From NCBI RefSeq assembly GCF_902809855.1, contig NZ_CADDWJ010000002.1:124001-188000 (forward strand): a DNA stretch of 64,000 bases, given 5' to 3'. Shown piece by piece: positions 24,723-33,073 of this stretch. How positions within the stretch are numbered: position 1 is the first letter of the stretch; each line of letters opens with the position of its first letter. This DNA is from Acinetobacter sp. Marseille-Q1618. GTDB lineage: Bacteria > Pseudomonadota > Gammaproteobacteria > Pseudomonadales > Moraxellaceae. The notes below the pieces were generated by a model. That model did no database searches and was not told the origin of the DNA. It worked only from the letters and a program-made list of their open reading frames with translations. The position numbers and the translations under genes were made by a program.

Positions 24723-25370
24723 TTAAGACATTTGTACGACTGGATAAAAAGGTTTACCTAAGTTTAGAATTTTTTCATTTTCCAATAAAATATGAATAAA
24801 TGCTGGCAATAATGCTGTCAGAATATTACATGCATCTTGCAGTTGTGCACGGTTCAATGAACTATTATAAGTAGAACCACCATGCATAATTTGATTACGT
24901 AGCGTATATAATCGGTTAAAAATCACATAAAGCACTTCAATACTGTCTTTTTGCTGTAGTGCACGATGGACTTTATTTTTATCTTTATCAAAACTCTCTC
25001 TCCAAGCCTGTTGGCTGATTTTCTGATTTTGATAATCCCAAAAAGGTTGAAATGTATAAGGATTGTCGAGCAAAATACGGATTGCATGACTGTATTTGGT
25101 CCAAATCAAATGATAAATTTTATGCTCGCTGTCTGCCTGACAGACATCCGATAAAAATTGTCTAAACTGTTGCCTGTCTTTAATTTCATCCCCATCTTTG
25201 GCATATATGGCATTAAAGGCAATCCATAAACTAATAAATTTTAAATCTAAGGCTTCATCTAATAATACTGCGTGTTTTAACCAGCTTAAGCCCCGATGGA
25301 TTCTTAAATTAAATGTATCTGAGTTTTGTGCTTTCTTACTTTTGTAAGTTTCTTCTAAAACCATCATCAT
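24723..25370 (-). CDS. HEPN-like domain protein of unknown function
   Basis: A 215-residue, largely helical, soluble protein with no signal peptide. Near the C-terminal third it has RNQIMHGGS (Arg158-x4-His163), the Rx4-6H motif of HEPN domains, placed in a helix after LYVIFNRLYTL as in Apea-like HEPN proteins. An earlier segment (LDLKFISLWIAFNAIY) is the usual first conserved helix of that group. HEPN domains are often RNases in toxin-antitoxin, abortive-infection or CRISPR systems. No nucleotidyltransferase (MNT) partner or other defence gene is next to it, so its job is open. AGGA six to seven bases before the first of three ATGs supports the start. Confidence 0.7.
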   Translation of the reverse strand: MMMVLEETYKSKKAQNSDTFNLRIHRGLSWLKHAVLLDEALDLKFISLWIAFNAIYAKDGDEIKDRQQFRQFLSDVCQADSEHKIYHLIWTKYSHAIRILLDNPYTFQPFWDYQNQKISQQAWRESFDKDKNKVHRALQQKDSIEVLYVIFNRLYTLRNQIMHGGSTYNSSLNRAQLQDACNILTALLPAFIHILLENEKILNLGKPFYPVVQMS

Positions 25371-25696
25371 TTATTTTCCTATTCATTTTATTTATAGGAA
25401 TAACCTTACTTAACATTAGCAAAGGACTCAAGTATAAATCCTTTAAAGTATTATAAATCATCAGTTCTTATTGAATCATTACACTTTTATTCACAAGCAT
25501 TTTTTGTAACTATTGTCCTCACGACTAAACAAAAATAAATAAAGTACTCTTCAGCTAAAATATATTCAGCATATAAAAGCAATCAAAATAATTTTTAATC
25601 GTACCAAATGTTATGTTATAACATAATTAAAAAACCACTGATATCCATCTCAGGATATCCAAAGAAGCAGAAACAGACTCAACAAGAGGCATGATC
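25371..25696. other. Divergent spacer with Zur-box-like site
   Basis: 326 AT-rich bases between the HEPN-like gene (minus) and the ABC operon (plus). Apart from the Zur-box-like palindrome near its plus-strand end and an AAGAGG ribosome-binding site before ATG 25697, no structure stands out. Confidence 0.6.
25605..25627. promoter_or_regulatory. Zur-box-like operator of the ABC operon
   Basis: The 16-base core TTATGTTATAACATAA is a perfect palindrome. The 23-base window matches the gammaproteobacterial Zur consensus (GAAATGTTATA-n-TATAACATTTC) at 17 of 22 fixed positions. It covers a candidate -10 TATAAC (25617-25622) preceded by a weak TTTAAT 17 bases upstream. Binding of zinc-loaded Zur would block this promoter, so the operon should be on when zinc is scarce. 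The operator call is by eye. Confidence 0.72.
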
Positions 25697-26485
25697 ATGC
25701 AATCGGACTTAAAAATCCAATCTGAAGAAATATCTCCTAAAAATAAATTACTTGAAGCAATCAATGTACGGGCTGGTTATCAAACGAGAACAATTTTAAG
25801 TGATCTTAATTTTACGATTTATGAAGGTGAAATTTACGCTCTTTTGGGTGCCAATGGCTCAGGAAAAACCACGACCTTAAGTCTTTTTTTAGGCTTCATC
25901 CAACCTTTTTCAGGTGCAGTTTTTGTCAATCATATTAATGTCGCAACAGATCGCTCCGCTGCTCTACAACAGATTGCATATATCCCAGAGAATGTAGCGT
26001 TGTATGACCATTTATCTGCTTATGAAAATATTGACTATTTCCTAAAACTGTCAGGGCAAAAGTCCGATAAGCATACCATTACCCAAGCCTTACTCAGAGC
26101 AGGATTACAAAAGGATGCAATCAATCAAAGAACATCGGGATTTTCTAAAGGTATGCGTCAAAAAGTAGCAATCGCACTTGCCGTTACCCGTAAAGTTCCT
26201 ATTTTACTTTTAGATGAACCCACTTCAGGCTTAGATCCACATGCATCGAATGAATTTAACCAACTCTTGCATATGTTGCGTGAACAAAAAGTGACCATCT
26301 TAATGGTGACGCATGACTTATTTGGTGCCACAAAAATTGCTGATCGGATCGGTTTTATTGCCCAAGGTAAATTAGTCGAAGAAATAACAGCACTTGGCAA
26401 TTCTGAATTTGATATTAAACAACTCGAACAGCCATTTGATATTAAAAAGTTATATCAACGTTATGTCAGTTGGAGCAATTCATGA
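25697..26485 (+). CDS. ABC transporter ATP-binding protein
   Basis: A 262-residue ATPase of an ABC-2 type transporter. It has Walker A in LLGANGSGKTTTLS, the Q-loop region IAYIPENVALYDHLSAYENI, an ABC signature in the altered form SGFSKGMRQK, Walker B with the D-loop in ILLLDEPTSGLDPHA, and the H-loop in MLMVTHDLFG (ILMVTHD). ATG 25697 is preferred to 25691 because AAGAGG is seven bases upstream. Its stop codon overlaps the next start (ATGA), showing translational coupling with the first permease. The site upstream looks like a Zur box, so induction at low zinc is expected. Confidence 0.92.
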   Translation: MQSDLKIQSEEISPKNKLLEAINVRAGYQTRTILSDLNFTIYEGEIYALLGANGSGKTTTLSLFLGFIQPFSGAVFVNHINVATDRSAALQQIAYIPENVALYDHLSAYENIDYFLKLSGQKSDKHTITQALLRAGLQKDAINQRTSGFSKGMRQKVAIALAVTRKVPILLLDEPTSGLDPHASNEFNQLLHMLREQKVTILMVTHDLFGATKIADRIGFIAQGKLVEEITALGNSEFDIKQLEQPFDIKKLYQRYVSWSNS

Positions 26486-27921
26486 AAACATTATTGACCA
26501 TAAAAGCAATCAGTCGAGATGAGCTTTTATTGATGTGGCGTAATAAAATCGCTGTTATATCCATTTTCATACTATTGGTATTATTAATAATTTCTTTATT
26601 AACAGCTCTTGCTTATAAAAATAATGTGAATGAAGCCCAGTTTCTTTATCAAAATGATGCGAATGCTGAATTTGCTGAACAGCCAGATCGCCATCCACAT
26701 CGTGTTGCCCATTTTGGGCATTTCCTATTTCGCCCAATGGATCCTTTGGCTGCATTTGATATGGGAATTAATCCTTATGCCGGTCATGTCGTATTTTTGG
26801 AGGCACATCAGCAAAATACAGCTAACTTCAGTGATGCAAAACAATCCTCCTTATTAATCCGTTTTGGTCAGCTTAGCCCTGCCTTTGTATTACAGGTTTT
26901 AGCCCCACTACTTTTGATTTTTATAGGACATGCCTCTATTGCACGTGAACGACAAAATGGAACTTTACGCTTGATGCTAAGTCAAGGTGTAAGTGGAACT
27001 AATATTTTTCTAGGAAAATTGTTTGCACTGAGTTGCGTGGTTTTGATCATCATCGCACCTGCTGTATGTACCTTGATTTGGTTCAATATTACAGCACATA
27101 GTTCATTTAGCTTAACTGCTATATTAATCGCTGCCTATATCATTTGGTTAATGATATGGGCTCTTGGAATTACTTTAATCTCAGCTTTCTTAAATAATAA
27201 TCGTGATGCTCTGTTGATTTTAATTGCAGTTTGGACGATTCAAATTATTTTAATACCTCGCTTGATTCCTGATTTTATCAATTCAGAAATTCCTTTGCGT
27301 AGCAAAATAGAAACTCAAGTCAACGTAAATAAAGAATTAAAAGCACTTGGTGATAGTCATAATGAAAATGATCCATATTTTGCCAATTTTAAACAGAAAA
27401 TTTTACAAAAGTATGGGGTCGACAAGGTTGAAGATTTACCAGTCAATTATAAAGGTCTCGTCATGGAAGAAGGTGAACGTATGACCACTGAACTTTATAA
27501 CCGTTATAACAAAGAACTTTTTCAGCAGCAAAACAAGCAAAATAAAATGGTAGATATTTTCTCTTGGATAAACCCAATATTGGCTTTAAAGCGCCTTTCT
27601 ATGACTGCTTCTGCATCAGATTTAGAAAGTTTTAATCATTTTCTAATAGAAGCTGAAAAGTACCGTTATAAATTAGTTCAATATTTAAATCATTTAGAAA
27701 CTTCACAAATCCGTTATATAGATGATGCAGATACAACAAAAGAAAACCGCTTAGATCAATCCTATTGGAAACAATTTCCTGAATTTAATTATCAAGCATT
27801 TTCGAGTACACAACGCGTTAAACAAATGTCTACGCCTTTTATGATTTTAAGCGTGTGGTTTATATTGTTAATGCTTTTAATCAAACCGACGGGGCGTTAT
27901 ATTGAGAGGAAAATAAAATGA
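26482..27921 (+). CDS. ABC-2 type permease, DUF3526-like, first of two
   Basis: A 479-residue membrane subunit. One helix near the N-terminus (about 22-45) is followed by a periplasmic loop with six histidines between residues 71 and 109 (RHPHRVAHFGH, then AGHVVFLEAH). A block of about five helices follows (about 125-270), then a second large loop, and a last helix near the C-terminus. The sequence SIARERQNGTLRLMLSQG is the ABC-2 coupling motif. Related proteins annotated DUF3526 occur in pairs with one ATPase, often near TonB receptors. The His-rich loop might handle a metal, but a similar HRVAHFG stretch is, as far as I recall, a general family trait. The start is the ATG in the ATGA overlap. 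Confidence 0.8.
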   Translation: MKTLLTIKAISRDELLLMWRNKIAVISIFILLVLLIISLLTALAYKNNVNEAQFLYQNDANAEFAEQPDRHPHRVAHFGHFLFRPMDPLAAFDMGINPYAGHVVFLEAHQQNTANFSDAKQSSLLIRFGQLSPAFVLQVLAPLLLIFIGHASIARERQNGTLRLMLSQGVSGTNIFLGKLFALSCVVLIIIAPAVCTLIWFNITAHSSFSLTAILIAAYIIWLMIWALGITLISAFLNNNRDALLILIAVWTIQIILIPRLIPDFINSEIPLRSKIETQVNVNKELKALGDSHNENDPYFANFKQKILQKYGVDKVEDLPVNYKGLVMEEGERMTTELYNRYNKELFQQQNKQNKMVDIFSWINPILALKRLSMTASASDLESFNHFLIEAEKYRYKLVQYLNHLETSQIRYIDDADTTKENRLDQSYWKQFPEFNYQAFSSTQRVKQMSTPFMILSVWFILLMLLIKPTGRYIERKIK

Positions 27922-29285
27922 GTTTATGGATCGCTGAGCTTAAATTAATTTTTCGTTCAAAATTTTCAGTATTTTCTCTTATTTTTTTGCTGCTTATTTC
28001 GACCTGCTCTGTCTATCTTGGTATAAAAGAAATTTATTCTCAACAACAAACGATTGAGTATTTAAAACCTATTCAAGCTAAAGATGTAGCCTTGGTGGCA
28101 AAACCATTTCAAAATTTAACTGCAGGTGGTAATGCTGGTACAGCAGCCTATTATACTTTTCACTATACATGGGATGCTCCGAATACTTTAGCATTTGCTG
28201 CACTTGGTCTTAGAGATGTTGCCCCCTATATTTTAAGAATTAGAGCCTTAGGCTTACAAGCTCAACTCTATGAAGGTGAAACGTTAAATCCAGAATTGGT
28301 TTTACAAGGACATTTCGACTTTGCTTTTGTGCTGATTTATCTTTCACCCTTGTTTTTAATTGCATTATTACATGATTTAATTTCAATTGAAAAACAATCT
28401 GGACGATTAAATTTATTAAAATCATTTTCTCAATTTGGCTATACCACATGGCTCAAACGAACTTTTTTGCGCTACGCACTCACTTTTTTAGCATTAGTCA
28501 CGCCTTTTATTTTTGCCGCAATTTATTTAAGGATTTCTATTGAAAGTAGTTTGATTGTTATATTAATAAGTTTGATTTACTTGGCTTTTTGGTTAGGACT
28601 TTGCTTACTTGTCCTAAGCAGAGCTTGGTCTGCTGTAACCAGTGCAACAACCTTAGTGAGTTTATGGGTTATCTTGACACTCATCCTACCTACTATTTCT
28701 AATCTTCTAATAACTCGGCAGATTCCAGTTGCACAAGGCATAGACCTTATGCTTGAGCAACGTCAGGCAATACATTCTGCATGGGAGATTCCAAGAGAAG
28801 ATACCATGCAACAATTTTTTGTACATCATCCTGAATGGAAAGATACTGCGCCATTAGCTGAAGTATTTCATTGGAAATGGTACTTCGCTTTTCATCAAGT
28901 CGGTGATGAACGTGTCGCATCAAAGTTTACTGAATATCGCGCGAGCTTACTCAAACGCCAACAGTGGACAGAACATTTAGGATGGTTTCTGCCAAGTGTT
29001 GCAACTCAAACAGCATTACATCGTTTAGCACAAACTGATTTAAAGGCTCAACTGACGCACCAAGATCAAGTTATTGAATTTCATAAAAAAATTAGAGAGC
29101 ATTATTATCCCTATTTATTTAATGAAAAACCGTATTTTTATACTGATTTTGATCAAAGACCAGTTTTCCAAGCAGTGAATCAGTCCAATGAGTTAAATAT
29201 TAAACTCATGTTATCTGTTCTTATCTGTGCTCTATTTATGTTAATCATAGGTCTATTGGCTTTAAAACTCATTCAATCATATTGA
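27918..29285 (+). CDS. ABC-2 type permease, DUF3526-like, second of two
   Basis: A 455-residue membrane subunit, distantly like the previous gene. It has an N-terminal helix (SVFSLIFLLLISTCSVYLGI), a large periplasmic loop (about 40-135) containing AAYYTFHYTWDAPNTLAFAALG, a block of five or six helices with the coupling motif ISIEKQSGRLNLLKSF, a second periplasmic region and a final helix. The pair would form a heterodimer around the ATPase. It overlaps the preceding gene by ATGA, so the three genes are one operon. Whether the complex imports or exports is unclear: ABC-2 folds usually export or act mechanically, while the convergent TonB receptor suggests uptake. Confidence 0.8.
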   Translation: MSLWIAELKLIFRSKFSVFSLIFLLLISTCSVYLGIKEIYSQQQTIEYLKPIQAKDVALVAKPFQNLTAGGNAGTAAYYTFHYTWDAPNTLAFAALGLRDVAPYILRIRALGLQAQLYEGETLNPELVLQGHFDFAFVLIYLSPLFLIALLHDLISIEKQSGRLNLLKSFSQFGYTTWLKRTFLRYALTFLALVTPFIFAAIYLRISIESSLIVILISLIYLAFWLGLCLLVLSRAWSAVTSATTLVSLWVILTLILPTISNLLITRQIPVAQGIDLMLEQRQAIHSAWEIPREDTMQQFFVHHPEWKDTAPLAEVFHWKWYFAFHQVGDERVASKFTEYRASLLKRQQWTEHLGWFLPSVATQTALHRLAQTDLKAQLTHQDQVIEFHKKIREHYYPYLFNEKPYFYTDFDQRPVFQAVNQSNELNIKLMLSVLICALFMLIIGLLALKLIQSY

Positions 29286-29310
29286 ATTATATCCCATTTC
29301 CCCAACCTAG

Positions 29311-29335
29311 CTAGGCGACATCCATGTCGCCTTAG
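29311..29335. repeat. Hairpin between convergent Zur-linked genes
   Basis: CTAGGCGACAT, CC, ATGTCGCC-TTAG forms a GC-rich stem of at least eight pairs with a short loop. It has no good T-run on either side. It may slow or stop transcription of the ABC operon. Confidence 0.5.
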
Positions 29336-29419
29336 ACAATAGGAAAAAGATGTAGTAATTTAACTTTTGAAAAAGCAAAAAATAACCGACACAATTAATT
29401 TATTTTAATCACTATTCAT

Positions 29420-31576
29420 CTAAAATTTATAATTTAATCCGAACTCAAAGCTTCTCGCCTCACCTAAAAAAACTTGTGTATCTCTTCTGGATGTCGTTGC
29501 GTATATTTCATCAGTTAAGTTTTTAAGTAAAAAAGAGCATGTCAAATCTTTACTCAGTTTATAATCAAACATCAAATCAACAGTGGTATAGCTTGGTAAT
29601 TTTACTGAGTTTGTAAAACCTACATAATCTGTATGAAACGAATCCACGTGTTTTATCCAAGTTCCAATCCCTAAGTCTGCTATAGGCATATATCTGAGCC
29701 CAATATTTGCAACATATTTCGGGATAGAACTCGGTGTTTTCCTAGAATAATCAATACCATTATGAATAAACTCATCATACTTGGAATCTGTATAAGATAA
29801 GTTTGCATCTATTTGTAATTGTTCTATTGGTCGAACACCCAGAGTTAACTCAATACCTTTCGCAGTTTGTTGTCCAACGTTTAATAATCCTGCCCCAGGA
29901 ATCGGATTATTTACAAACATATTTTCCTTGGTTATGTGATATACACTCGTTGAAAATTCTGCTTTATTCTTCCAAAATGATTTTCTCAGACCTATTTCAT
30001 ATTGTTTAGCTTTGGTCAAATCCAAATTTGCTTGAGCTGCGTTGACAGTGAGTAAGCTTGCACTTGCATCTCCTGATTCAAATGATGAAGCATAAGACAC
30101 ATAAAGTGTGGCTGTTTTATCCATATCATAAACTAAACCTCCTCTATAAGAAAATTCATTGTGCTTTTTATCAATTTTTTGCTCTATTGCGCTACTCAAT
30201 CCCTTTTTAAAATCATAATCAATATCGTAGGAATCATGTCTCAGCCCTGCCACCAACTTTAAATCATCAGTCAAGGCCAGTTGATCTTCCAAATAAACGG
30301 ACAGTTGATTTAGCTTAATATCAACATCGGGTTTCTTATAATCATCTACTGTAGAATTAAAAAAATCCTTATAATAAAGTTTCTCAGGATTATACCTAGA
30401 TGTTGGAAGTATCTTTCCTGCGTATGTTGATTGCTCTCGATGGAAGTTTAATTGACTTAGATCTAGACCAATAATAAATTTATTTTCAAGCCCAAGCACA
30501 TCAGCATGATTGATAAAATCAAATCTATTACCTATTAAATCTTGTTTTTGCCGAGAGTCATAACCTCTTCGATTAATCAGGTCTGGATTACTTTTATCTT
30601 GAACAGCGTAATAGAGTCTACGAATATTCGAACTCGCATCTTGATAGTAAAGTTGATTTTTTAATTCAATATCTTGTGTTGGATGCCATTCAATATGGTT
30701 TTTTAACCACAAACTCTCCCCCTTATCGATTCCATCTATAAGATTATTATAATTAATCACTCGAACACTTTTGTCCAATTTTCCATTTATTAATGGTGTT
30801 CCCTGATAATCATGCTCTCCATCATCTTTTGACTTTTCAATAGAAAATGAAGTCGATAAATGATCATTAATTTTATATAGAACTGATGCATTTAAAGCAC
30901 CTAACTCTCTTTTTTCACTTTCAAAATCGGAACCAATTCGTCTTGCAAGCACATCAACTCGATATGCCAATTGATCCTCTATCGCTATACCAGCTTTTCC
31001 AAAATTTAATCTATAACTATCATCACTTCCTACTTTAATACCCAACTCAGTTTCTGCTTTATTGAAATTTGGTTTTTTTGTAATTAAGTTAACAGTAGCA
31101 CCAATACTTCCCTCCCCATTTAGTATAGATGAAGCGCCTCTGATAACTTCAATTTTATCTAAATTTGCTACATCTAAAGCTCTTTTCGAGAAAATTGTAC
31201 CGTTAAGTTTTACACCATCTTGTAAAAAATCTATCCCAGGATAACCCGTAAATCCCCTAACAGAATAGTTACCAGAAATGCCATGTCCTGAAGATCCTCC
31301 AACTATTCCTGCGGCTTTGCTAACAGCTCTTATTACTGTACTGTCTCCTCTTTGGCTCATGGTCTTCGCATTAATTACTTCTATACTTGCAGGTGTTTCT
31401 TTAATGTTAAGACCTAGCTTTGAACCTGTTGTTGTCTCTTGTTTAAATTGATTTATATATCCAGAATCATTTTTTGATTTTGCTGATAAGACTAATGTAT
31501 CTAGTACTTCAATTTCTGCACTTGTAGTTCCACATATCAGTGTTGTGCAAACGAAAGTTACTACTTTATATTTCAA
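29420..31576 (-). CDS. TonB-dependent outer-membrane receptor, probably zinc-regulated
   Basis: A 718-residue siderophore-receptor-type protein. It has a signal peptide (VVTFVCTTLICGTTSA), a TonB-box-like segment (EIEVLDTLVLSA), a plug domain with ETPASIEVI, YSVRGFTGYPGIDFLQDGV, and LDKIEVIRGASSILNGEGSIGATVNLITKKP, and a 22-strand barrel ending in the expected aromatic residue (FEFGLNYKF). By family one would call it a ferric siderophore receptor. However, the promoter carries a Zur-box-like palindrome rather than a Fur box. The receptor also converges with an ABC operon that has the same kind of site. A role in uptake of zinc or a zinc-binding metallophore is therefore inferred. No metallophore synthesis gene is nearby. 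Confidence 0.88.
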   Translation of the reverse strand: MKYKVVTFVCTTLICGTTSAEIEVLDTLVLSAKSKNDSGYINQFKQETTTGSKLGLNIKETPASIEVINAKTMSQRGDSTVIRAVSKAAGIVGGSSGHGISGNYSVRGFTGYPGIDFLQDGVKLNGTIFSKRALDVANLDKIEVIRGASSILNGEGSIGATVNLITKKPNFNKAETELGIKVGSDDSYRLNFGKAGIAIEDQLAYRVDVLARRIGSDFESEKRELGALNASVLYKINDHLSTSFSIEKSKDDGEHDYQGTPLINGKLDKSVRVINYNNLIDGIDKGESLWLKNHIEWHPTQDIELKNQLYYQDASSNIRRLYYAVQDKSNPDLINRRGYDSRQKQDLIGNRFDFINHADVLGLENKFIIGLDLSQLNFHREQSTYAGKILPTSRYNPEKLYYKDFFNSTVDDYKKPDVDIKLNQLSVYLEDQLALTDDLKLVAGLRHDSYDIDYDFKKGLSSAIEQKIDKKHNEFSYRGGLVYDMDKTATLYVSYASSFESGDASASLLTVNAAQANLDLTKAKQYEIGLRKSFWKNKAEFSTSVYHITKENMFVNNPIPGAGLLNVGQQTAKGIELTLGVRPIEQLQIDANLSYTDSKYDEFIHNGIDYSRKTPSSIPKYVANIGLRYMPIADLGIGTWIKHVDSFHTDYVGFTNSVKLPSYTTVDLMFDYKLSKDLTCSFLLKNLTDEIYATTSRRDTQVFLGEARSFEFGLNYKF

Positions 31577-31631
31577 TTTTTTATCCTCTTATAAATATTT
31601 TATGTTAAAAATATCTATCACCTTAAAATAA

Positions 31632-31664
31632 GAAATGTTATAACATAACAATATTTATATTCAA
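31632..31664 (-). promoter_or_regulatory. Zur-box-like operator and promoter of the TonB receptor
   Basis: The window 31632-31654 matches the Zur consensus (GAAATGTTATA-n-TATAACATTTC) at 18 of 22 fixed positions, with the first eleven bases exact. On the minus strand it overlaps -10 TATAAC (31642-31637), which lies 16 bases after -35 TTGAAT (31664-31659). Zinc-bound Zur would therefore cover the -10. It shares TTATAACATAA with the site upstream of the ABC operon. Confidence 0.75.
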
Positions 31665-31785
31665 AGAAATTAAATACTCTTGAATCTAATGCGATTTATA
31701 CCAATTCATATTTTTAATATGTTGCTGTGAGTTGACAATGATTGAGGATTCTTTTCTAATTCATTTTCTTGCTTTTCAAGTACGC

Positions 31786-31813
31786 TTGACAAATGTTTTG
31801 TATTGAATATTTT
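31786..31813 (+). promoter_or_regulatory. Candidate sigma-70 promoter in the spacer
   Basis: A perfect -35 TTGACA (31786-31791), 16 bases, then TATTTT (31808-31813), with an ATTGAA/TTCAAT inverted repeat over the -10. It lies about 200 bases upstream of dusA with no ORF behind it, so it gives either a long dusA leader or a small RNA. Confidence 0.4.
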
Positions 31814-32015
31814 TCAATCATCACTTTAGGCATCTTTGCAACAAATCTATAGTGACTTAATTTGGTGTATCTCTTTATTCTTAGAATCTAGTTGAACGAT
31901 ATAATTGTCCTTACAACCATTTTTTAGAAAATAAATTTTGGTTGCAATATAGTTGCAAAGTAATACAGAAAACGCAAAATATGCAAGAAAGTTACAAACC
32001 CAAATAGGTGTTTAA

Positions 32016-33035
32016 TTGACTGATTTAAAACAAAACGTAGATATATCACGGCTTCCACGTATATCAGTAGCACCGATGATGGATTGGACCACCAAAGACT
32101 ACCGTTTTTTCGCACGCTTATTTAATCCAAATGTCATTCTCTATACAGAAATGGTCACAACAGGTGCGATTTTATTTGGTGGAGCAAATCGGCATTTAGA
32201 CTATAACCATGAAGAACATCCGGTTGTGTTACAGCTTGGTGGCTCAAATCCCAAAGATTTAGCAGTCTGTACCAAGATGGCACAAGATTGGGGTTATAAT
32301 GAAGTCAACCTCAACGTCGGCTGCCCAAGCGACCGTGTACAAAATAATAAAATCGGTGCATGTTTGATGGCAGAACCTGATCTCGTGGCCGAATGTATTG
32401 CTGAAATGCAAAATGCCGTAGAGATTCCTGTGACTGTCAAACATCGTATCGGCATTGATGATATGCAATCCTATGAAGAAATGCTAAATTTTGTTGATAC
32501 TGTGGCAAAAACTGGCTGTAATAACTTTATTGTGCATGCTCGAATTGCACTTCTACAAGGTTTATCACCAAAAGAAAATCGTGAAGTCCCCCCCCTGCGT
32601 TATGAGGATGTGTATCGTTTAAAACAAGAACGCCCCAACCTTTTGATCGAAATTAATGGAGGCATCAAAACATTTGCAGAAACACAAGTGCATCTCAAGC
32701 ATGTCAATGGGGTGATGATTGGTCGAGAAGCTTATCATAATCCTTATTTATTGGCTGAACTTGGTCAGCTTTGGAACTTAGAAGCACCAGACCGCTTTGA
32801 AATCATGGAGCAAATGTTGCCTTATATTGCCAAACGTATGCAAGAAGGCGCTCCCCTTTCCATCATTACTCGTCATATTTTAGGTTTATTTCAAAATCTG
32901 CCAGGTGCTCGAAAATGGCGTCAGGCACTTAGCGGTGGCAATGCCAAAACTTTTGCAGATATTGAAAATGCGATTTGCAACATCAAAGATGCTATGAAAC
33001 GCACTGAAGATTATCTTTTAGAAAAGCAAAATTAA
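32016..33035 (+). CDS. dusA: tRNA-dihydrouridine(20/20a) synthase DusA
   Basis: FMN enzyme that reduces U20/U20a of tRNA to dihydrouridine. The 339-residue protein has APMMDWTTKDYRFFARLF, the flavin-site EMVTTGA, VLQLGGSNP, the catalytic Cys in NLNVGCPSDRVQNNKIGACLM, VKHRIGIDD, the FIVHARIALLQGLSPKENREVPPLRYE block specific to DusA, and the phosphate site EINGGI...GVMIGREAY. The start is TTG 32016, five bases after AGGTG; no in-frame ATG precedes the conserved core. It is a single gene, convergent with the phosphatidyltransferase gene. Confidence 0.96.
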   Translation: MTDLKQNVDISRLPRISVAPMMDWTTKDYRFFARLFNPNVILYTEMVTTGAILFGGANRHLDYNHEEHPVVLQLGGSNPKDLAVCTKMAQDWGYNEVNLNVGCPSDRVQNNKIGACLMAEPDLVAECIAEMQNAVEIPVTVKHRIGIDDMQSYEEMLNFVDTVAKTGCNNFIVHARIALLQGLSPKENREVPPLRYEDVYRLKQERPNLLIEINGGIKTFAETQVHLKHVNGVMIGREAYHNPYLLAELGQLWNLEAPDRFEIMEQMLPYIAKRMQEGAPLSIITRHILGLFQNLPGARKWRQALSGGNAKTFADIENAICNIKDAMKRTEDYLLEKQN

Positions 33036-33073
33036 CAAAATAGCACTCTAAATATAGGGTGCTGATTTATAGA

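Larger units (their letters stand above)
31577..32015. other. 439-base spacer with Zur site and plus-strand promoters
   Basis: It separates the divergent receptor and dusA genes. Next to the receptor is the Zur-box-like site. Further on is TTGACA with TATTTT (31786-31813). Near dusA are a TATAAT (31900-31905, weak -35) and TTGGTT/TAATAC with a 17-base spacer (31938-31943 and 31961-31966), either of which may serve dusA. No ORF of note is present. Confidence 0.55.

Noticed and set aside
29420..31576. Plain iron-siderophore receptor under Fur
   Set aside because: The family fits, but the promoter palindrome matches Zur (GTTAT...ATAAC) far better than the Fur box, so iron control is not the best reading.
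25371..31985. Horizontal transfer island or mobile element around the Zur module
   Set aside because: No integrase, transposase, terminal repeats or tRNA was seen, and composition is not obviously different from its surroundings.
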